NCBI GenBank assembly: GCA_963682025.1
Contig: OY821521.1
Span: forward strand, 170,553,165 to 170,617,164
Length of the DNA: 64,000 nt
Source of the DNA: Cordilura impudica
Taxonomy: Eukaryota > Arthropoda > Insecta > Diptera > Scathophagidae
Direction: 5' to 3'
Positions 57,302-64,000 of the stretch are shown piece after piece. How positions within the stretch are numbered: position 1 is the stretch's first letter; every line of letters starts with the position of its first letter. A model generated the notes under the pieces. The model ran no database searches and was not told the DNA's origin. It saw only the letters and a list, made by a program, of their open reading frames with translations. The position numbers were made by a program, and so were the translations under genes.

Positions 57302-60300
57302 CAAGTAAGAGTGTTAAATTCGGCTGGGCCGAATCTTTGATACCCTCCACCTCGGTTTGAGTATTGATGATAAATGTAAACAAAATATTGGAAAAATATG
57401 CATGCATTTCCTATATGCATGCGTTTCCGGTTATATGACATAACTTCTCGTTTAATTTAGTGTTTGCTAATTAAATGGCTCGCCCTAACCTCCATTGCAA
57501 AGGTAATGGTTGTTTAGGGTGGCTATATGAATTAAATCGTGTTTTTTTGGCTTTTAACTGGCCAAATATTTCTTCATTGTGGCCATATAGGTCGGATGGA
57601 GTAACAAAATAATAACCGAAAAAAGCTCTCTCAACTTTTTTTTCAAAAAAATATTGCCATATTTGGAAAACATAGAGAATAAATTTATAATAATAATAAT
57701 AAATAATCAAATAAGGGATGCCAAACGCAAAAAACCAAATATCGCAAAAATTTTAAATAAAATAATTTGTTATCTTTATTTTCTGAAGAACTTCAAATAT
57801 TCATCCAAAAAAAAATTGTGAAAATTTATATATAAATAACATTCTCATCAAATTGCGTTTATTTATGTAACAATTTTTATGTTCGCAATTCTTAAATATC
57901 ATTTGAGGTTTTATAAAATTCATTGAATTTAAATTAATGTTTTCTGTAGTCAGATTCTGTAAATTTCAACGATCCGACAATGGCAAAATATATTGACAGC
58001 TATTGTTGTTTGCACTAAGGATTAAGTGATTCACTAAGTACATACATCTTAATGACAGTCGACAAATCTATTTTTCTATTTATTTAAATTGTAAACGAGT
58101 GGCATCTCTGTCAAAAGAAGCGAAAAACACAAAGAAGAATAGAAAAAACAAATTACTTCGTGTTTGACAGGATGATTTTATGTTTATGTTTAATATCTCT
58201 ATTTTTTTACTAATATTTCTGTTTATTTATTTGAAAATGAAATAATGAATTCTTAAATGCTATTTAATTTTTTTATTTATATAAAAAAGTTTTTTAATAG
58301 AAGCAAAATATTTTCACTATTTTATGATTTTTATTTATGTATGACGACATTTCAACCTAAAAATTTAAGTTTTTATCGATTGAATAAACAACACAAAAAT
58401 GGTTGTCGTTTAGATAACAACAGCTGACTTTAACAATAGCGAATATCGTTTAAAAATTTTACTATAATTTTGCTTTTCTTTTTTAACGATTCGACTATCG
58501 TTAAAAGAAGTTACTGAAAGGCTATTAATTTCTCCTGAATGCCAATATTTTTTTTAATGTAAACATTTTTTAAATGTAAACATATTTGGTGTTTTTTTTT
58601 TTTGAATTTGATACAATTGATGGCTTCTAAATTTAAAATTATTATTTCCGACGTTTTAATATGATTTTCTGAAATTCAATTAATATTTTATAATTTATAA
58701 TTGGAAATTTTAATTCCAGTCTTTAGAATTGATATTTTCTTAAATTTGAATGGAAAATTTAAAAAGTGCAATTTTGTATTTATGTGAATAATACTGCTTT
58801 AGTAATTATAAACAATTTTTAAAAATTAGATGTAATCGCAATCAGATATTTTGTAGGTAAAGCAGAAAAATAATTCAATATAACTATGTAGAACTGTTTT
58901 GAAAGCAAAAAACTCATTGATGAACTCGGTAACTCTATTTTGTAAAGACAACAAAAAGTTAATATGTCAAACTTATGTTCATATTTGTAAAAGAATAATG
59001 AAAAAACATATGAAATAACAAAAGCCCAGCCCGTGTATACTCTTAACATTGTGCTGTATGAAATCTATTTGAAAATATTGACATTCATGTTAAAATAGAA
59101 ATAACTATTGCAAAGCTAATTAGAACAAAAATTGTGGCGCCATCTACTGTGGCATAGTCACGCTGAGCAAAATGAAGCGATACTCTTTTAATGCAAAAGA
59201 AATGTATTTTCCCAAAATATTGCGGAATTTTATGTAAATAAAATAATATACCGATTTATTTCTAACATGCAGTTATTATGGATATACATATATAGAATAT
59301 ATGTATATTATTTGTATTATTTAATATGTGTATGTATGTATATGTAAATATTACACACAAAAAATACAACATCAATCGTTATTTTTGTGTTTTTCTCTTT
59401 AAATAAATTAATATATAAAAATTTTTTTTTGCTAAATTTACATTGTTTTTTTTTATAACCAAATAGGTACATATTTTAGCATTATTTGCTTTAGATGCTG
59501 GTTAATTTTTACTCCCTTTATATTAACTCGTAGTGTCTGCTTGTCGAAAAAATTTTCGATCGATTTTAACCCCTTTCCCGTGACCCGATCGATCTGAAAC
59601 TTTGCAGGCAAGCTCGTGGCAATGACAGAAATGATCTAGTAAATTTTTTAGTGATGCCAAAACAATGGAAACTTTTCAATTTTTCTACCAGAGTTGATAA
59701 AAAAAATGTATAAAGGGTTAGTTTTTATTATATTATTACCACAAAGACCACAAAAACAACAATTCCAGCTATGATAACAATACAACATTTAGAATAACAA
59801 CAAGAACAATATAGAAACATCATATTTTTCATTTTTTTTTTACTTTTTCAGAGATTTCCCTGGACCTGTTCCACCGATTTTAATGATTTTTGAAATAGAA
59901 ATCTTCCCATGAATTTGTTGAATTATTCTCACTAAAAATGATCACCTTAGCTATCCTATTGAGGGCGTGATCGTGACAAGAACAACATAGAAAATTATAT
60001 TTTTTCAAGACTTTTTTTAGTTCTTCATTCAACTCTCGGGGCCTAATCGACCGATTTGGACGATTTCAAACAGCAGACTTCTCAGGATGTTAATGAATCA
60101 TTTTTTATGTCAACGAGCACACTAGCTGCCCGATTGATGCCGTCATCGTGATTTCCACAGACTGACAGACGGACATCGCTATATCTATCAACTCCGGTTG
60201 TTATAAGGATCACAAATATATATATTTTATGGAGTCCAAATTTTTTTTATAATTATTACAAACGGAATGACAAGCTTATATATACCCTCTGCACACTGGG

Positions 60301-60312
60301 GTGGAGGGTATA
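57302..60312 (-). mobile_element. HINE-A, full length
   Basis: It runs from the hairpin terminus (ATTCGGC-tgg-GCCGAAT) at the left to TATACCCTCCACCCCAGTG (minus strand from 60312). It shares the whole interior with 5104-8006, including 'gtggcgccatctactgtgg', and has the unoccupied MITE site near 58990. It contains its own small deletions (for example around 58600). No protein is encoded. Confidence 0.85.
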
Positions 60313-60335
60313 AAAACATTGAAAAATACAATTGT

Positions 60336-60490
60336 GTTCAAAGAACAGTTGAAAGAAAATGTCAGAAACTATAAATATTTAAATATCGGTTAAGATTTTT
60401 TACATTTTCTTTCACACTATCTTATTTTTTATTGGTTTAATCAACTCTGGTACAGAAGTTTAAAAGTTTCCATTATTTAAGGTATCAATA
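60336..60490 (+). repeat. Inverted repeat arm, partner of 62600-62748
   Basis: The arm contains 'aacagttgaaagaaaat', 'aaactataaatattt', 'ggttaagatttt' and 'aatcaactctgg', all found in inverse order at 62600-62748. Part of it ('gtttaaaagtttccatt') also occurs in the HINE-A interior. Confidence 0.75.
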
Positions 60491-60589
60491 AAAAAAGACT
60501 TTTTTCGTTTATCAATTTTTTAAATTGTATTTTTTGTAGCAAATTTGTTATCTTTCGATACAGAAGACACCACATCGTGATTTCGCAAA

Positions 60590-60947
60590 TCTATAATATT
60601 AATAGGCTAAGTGATTTCTTGTTACCGATGTTTTGTTCTACCGTTTTATCCCGATTTGGACCAAACATATATTATTTGTAAGGTATTTCTTTTTAGCAGT
60701 TCACCAGATTTACAGATTTTTTAATTTTTTCCTTTAAATTGCATTTACATAAAATTATACACATACATAAAATTATACGTATGCTATGTGTGTGTTTATT
60801 AAATTTGTTAATGTGTTTGTTGATGAGTTTGTTATCTTCATTCACAATAATAATAAACCAAAAAAGTGTTGGTTTGTGAATTGGCTAAGTTGAGAAATAA
60901 AATTGCCTAGAAATTGCACTCAAATTTCGAGCGCTGGAATCTGCTAG
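60590..60947 (+). mobile_element. Helitron-D, complete termini
   Basis: Starts A|TCTATAATATTAATAGG and ends CTCAAATTTCGAG, GCGCTGGAATCTGCTAG|T. Internal deletions relative to 48875-49248 are present near 60735 and 60885. Confidence 0.85.
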
Positions 60948-62599
60948 TAAATACATAAATTTAGGACTTAATGCAAAATTTAAAAAAAAGAAAATTTTAA
61001 ATTCCGAATTTTGTAAAGGTTTCCAATGCATTGTCATCCACATTTATTGTCCTGAACCCAACCAGCAAATCCCCATTTTTGCGATTGCTTTTAGCACAAA
61101 AACTTAGATTTTATTTTTACCAATATGCTTTGGCAACTCTATTGTTGTTTCTTCTCTTCTTTGTGTTTAAGTCTGGATAGCTAAACTTTTTATGTTCTTA
61201 AAAAAAAAAACAGCAATGCAGCATTTCCACACATATGCTTTGTTTGTCTGTTCATTCATTTTGTAACAAGCAACTACTGAGTTATTGTATTTTTGCCGCA
61301 CCATTATCACCAGCTCCTTGTATTTGGGTCTTTTTCTTTTCTTAAATTTCTTTTGTTAATATACGACTACACTTACTTATGTGCAAAACGTTTTACTTGT
61401 TGCTTAGCTCAAACTAAAATTCTCAAACCTCCACTCTCACTCCCATTCTCTCTCTTTCGCTCTCTCTCTCTCTCTATCTGGCTCTCATACATTATTATCA
61501 CTGTACTCATCGTAATTGTCACTAATGCCAACATCATTGGCATTATAGCCAACCACCCTTATTACTAACATTTGGTTAGTCAGTCAGTCTGTCTGTCAAT
61601 CAGTTCTACCGTTTTGTATAAAATGTTTCCATTAAGAAAACAAGAACAAAATATGTACACGTACATATATAAAATAAACCCCATGGCTATTTGGTATGTA
61701 TCCAAGCATAAAGTAGCAATGGTTGTTGTAGTAGTAGTAGTAATAGTAGTAAATATGGGTGTGTTAGTATGTATATGTGTGCTCTACTTTGGTTGGGATT
61801 AAAATTATTCTTATATATACAAAGTGTTCGTATTTTCACCACAATTCTCCCCAATTGTCATAATGCGACATAGTAAAGAACACATACAGAAGGTCCCAAA
61901 AAAAAAAAAAAAGAAAATCACTAAATGTTCCAGCAAACAAACACTCCTGTTTGGGGTTTTCTATGCTGTTCTTTGGCTTTAACATCTTATCAAGATTAAA
62001 GGCTTTTAATGTTTGAGTTGATAAGATAACAACAACAAAACATAAAAAACAACAAATAAATGAAAAATAAAAGAAAAATGGTTCCACATCTTTAAAAATT
62101 TACATTTGAAAAAACACTGTGTCTATCAAATACCAAGTCTCCGAAACTTAATGCCGATTAACAAGATAATCGCTATACAATCAAAGTCAACTCTGTCTTG
62201 CGAATGATTTCGCTAATGCCCCACAACTTGTCAGCATGCGGTTGCATGACGTCATTACACATTTCATTGCTGTGTTGTCAGTATGAGGATATGTTTCCAA
62301 ATAACATGAATTTTCTGAGCAGTGCATCAAGGATTTAGGTCATCTCTTATCATATGTTCTCTGTCATAGTTTAGACAGAAATTTAAACACAAATTTTGCA
62401 ACAACAACTTGTTCGACTAAAAATCAAATTCGAGATGTTATGATTAAGAATTTGAATGCATTTCATTAGAGAAGTTTTCAAAATCATCCATGAAAAGTAT
62501 TTATGACTTCTGCAGACTAATGGATATTGTCAGATTGGAAACTTCTACAAAATTCAGAATTTGCGAATTTTGTTTTTTAATAATAAAAATTCATCTATT
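60948..62599. other. Unassigned region with simple repeats
   Basis: A CT-rich stretch with (CT)n lies at about 61436-61485, GTCAGTCAGTCTGTCTGTC at about 61578-61600 and (GTA)n at about 61719-61748. No gene recognised; the open frames that cross these repeats are not convincing. Confidence 0.4.
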
Positions 62600-62748
62600 T
62601 AGTGCTGCCAAGGCAATGGAAACTGTTAAAATTCTGTCCCAGAGTTGATTAAAATAATAAAAGTAGAAGAAGCTATGAAAGAAAATATATAAAATCTTAA
62701 CCATTATTCAAATATTTATAGTTTCGGAGATTTTCTTTCAACTGTTTC
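62600..62748 (-). repeat. Inverted repeat arm, partner of 60336-60490
   Basis: The complement reads 'gaaacagttgaaagaaaat', 'aaactataaatatttgaa', 'ggttaagatttt' and 'aatcaactctggga'. The right side is cut by the piggyBac end at 62753. Confidence 0.75.
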
Positions 62749-62752
62749 TTAA

Positions 62753-64000
62753 CCCTTTGACTGTCCAATGCATCACATATGATCCATAGACGTTATGATT
62801 GATACGCTTGCGCATCATATGTGATACACAATTTGTCTTATTCCTTTGAACAAAATTCTGTATGAACTGATGAAAAATAAAGTGATCTAATGGTCTGAGC
62901 GTGTAGAGAATGTTTTGTTTTTAAATAAGACTTGAACACTTGTATAAGAAAAACTTCAAATTTCCAGGATATAAAACGATACAAATAATTTTTTTCTAAC
63001 AATTTAATGCCAAGCAAAGAATTCGAAGTTGACTTTGTAAACTGTTCTAATTTCATTTGTATCTTTGAATAAAATTTATTATACAAAACCCAACTGTCTA
63101 AAATTTCTTGCTAGGCTGTAGTAAGGTATCATTTGATCAGAGAGGTTAACTCCACCATTGACTCGGTTATGGTCTAGTATTATGATTGCTTTTTTTGACT
63201 ATTTTTCCTTCACGGTTTTTCCCCGTTTTCTTGCATATTGAGACCATGAAAAGTTTAAATAAGTGTTATTTCTTTCTTGTCTTGAAATTTCATTGCTCTA
63301 ATTCCAGTTTGAACCTGCTATTTCGTTTCTCGTCAGTTTGAAAAATTTTAGATTCGGCAAACCAACCCTGTTTCATCGTAATGTTCCACAGTATTCGGTA
63401 TTTTTATTTTTCAAAACATAGCTAAAGGAATGCTACTATACCAGTTATCTGCAACCAATAATCTTCCATCATTCCAGAGGTCTTCAGCTAAAGAACCAAC
63501 GATTGAACCACCAAGGTGTGGTCCAGCTAATTTTTCAAACGTGCATTTCCCGGAGAAATTCCAAACATAACCAATCATATTACACAACTTGAATAATTTT
63601 ATATCATATTTGTGGCTTTTTCCTGGATTATATTACTTGAATAAAAGCCTTCCACTGTGCGAAATCATCCATAGAAATGTCTTTACCTGGCGTATATAGT
63701 TCCTGAATTTTTTATATAAAAATACTTACAGAATTGGAAATTTTATGTAATCTATCTTCTGGATTTTATTATCAGTAACATACCAATTCTTTAAAATCAG
63801 ACAAAAATGATTGTAGCTCATACCAATATTGTGAAACAACGGATGATAAAATAACGGTTCCATTCTTCAATATAAGGATAGTTGATAAAGCCATTGGTAA
63901 TTATCAAACCTATAAACTTTTTCATTTTGGTATGTGTGGTATTTATTACCTTTTCATGCGAGAATTACGACGAACCTGATGGGATTGTGCATATTTTTTT
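62753..64000 (-). mobile_element. piggyBac-like element, right end and body (runs off the window)
   Basis: TTAA at 62749-62752 is followed by CCCTTTGACTGTCC, the standard piggyBac arrangement of TTAA target plus CCC start. A subterminal inverted pair, ATCACATATGAT (about 62772) and ATCATATGTGAT (about 62814), lies just inside. The decayed transposase is read toward this end. The other end is outside the window. Confidence 0.85.
62838..64000 (-). pseudogene. piggyBac transposase pseudogene, N-terminus outside window
   Basis: On the minus strand, recognisable pieces run in order: KMKKFIGLIITNGFINYPYI near 63880-63950; LYTPGKDISMDD near 63670-63710 (first catalytic Asp region); HKYGIKLFKL near 63600; LAGPHLGGSIVGSLAEDLWN and LLVADNWYSSIPLAM near 63420-63530 (second catalytic Asp in DNW); NTEYCGTLR; then NGGVNLSDQMIPYYSLARN near 63115-63150, where the family's GGVD has N instead of D; and the last 82 codons open at 62838-63086. 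Frame changes and a stop near 63630 show it is dead. The N-terminal domain lies outside the window and the C-terminal cysteine-rich region was not recognised. Confidence 0.8.

Noticed and set aside
13..60312. HINE-A as an LTR retrotransposon or retroviral remnant because of long shared ends
   Set aside because: The ends are inverted at the subterminal motif, not direct repeats, and no gag/pol text or primer-binding site is visible.

Overview
This is eukaryotic, very AT-rich, repeat-dominated DNA with no intact protein-coding gene. The transposon content points to a higher (probably calyptrate/muscoid) fly: DINE-1-like Helentron elements carrying the dipteran TATACCCT...GTCCGTCTGTCC module, canonical mini-Helitrons, mariner, Tc1 and piggyBac remnants, and non-LTR (LINE) remnants. 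The species cannot be fixed from the sequence. Family names used here (HINE-A, HINE-B, Helitron-D, Helitron-E, Repeat-C, GTAC minisatellite) are labels for this annotation only.

Layout. 0-8 kb: a truncated HINE-A, Helitron-D and Helitron-E ends, a HINE-B copy, a HINE-A 3' fragment joined head to tail to a full HINE-A, and a Tc1 transposase C-terminus. 8.4-14 kb: a small Repeat-C copy, then a GTAC minisatellite split by a 3.6 kb HINE-A that itself carries a 492 bp MITE (3 bp TTA target duplication, empty sites visible in sister copies). 17.2-31.5 kb: long degenerate blocks of the GTAC minisatellite (about 9 kb in the window) in both orientations, interrupted by two TIR elements, a LINE fragment and a Repeat-C copy with a heptanucleotide array. 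31.6-39 kb: a short HINE-A, a MITE, and a second, inverted Repeat-C copy whose heptamer array has been invaded by HINE-B and then tandemly duplicated (unit about 1.1 kb). 40.9-48.2 kb: another HINE-B, then degenerate long tandem repeats marked by a conserved CTCGGGCGCCAAA box, with Helitron-D copies inside. 48.9-54 kb: Helitron-D and two degraded LINE ORF2 pseudogenes, one split by a tRNA-derived SINE. 55.3-60.3 kb: a mariner with a decayed transposase, a HINE-B fragment, a Tc1 pseudogene and another full HINE-A. 60.3-64 kb: an inverted repeat pair, Helitron-D, a low-complexity stretch and the right end of a piggyBac element (TTAA/CCCT terminus) with a decayed transposase running off the window.

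Nothing here forms a pathway or operon. The biology is nested transposition, rolling-circle-type element amplification and satellite growth. The long open frames inside the minisatellite and heptamer arrays (FIKRYF-like and FFIFHFS-like) are low-complexity shadows and are not annotated as genes. One weak host-exon candidate (minus strand, about 46.2-46.4 kb) has a hydrophobic helix and a good splice donor.
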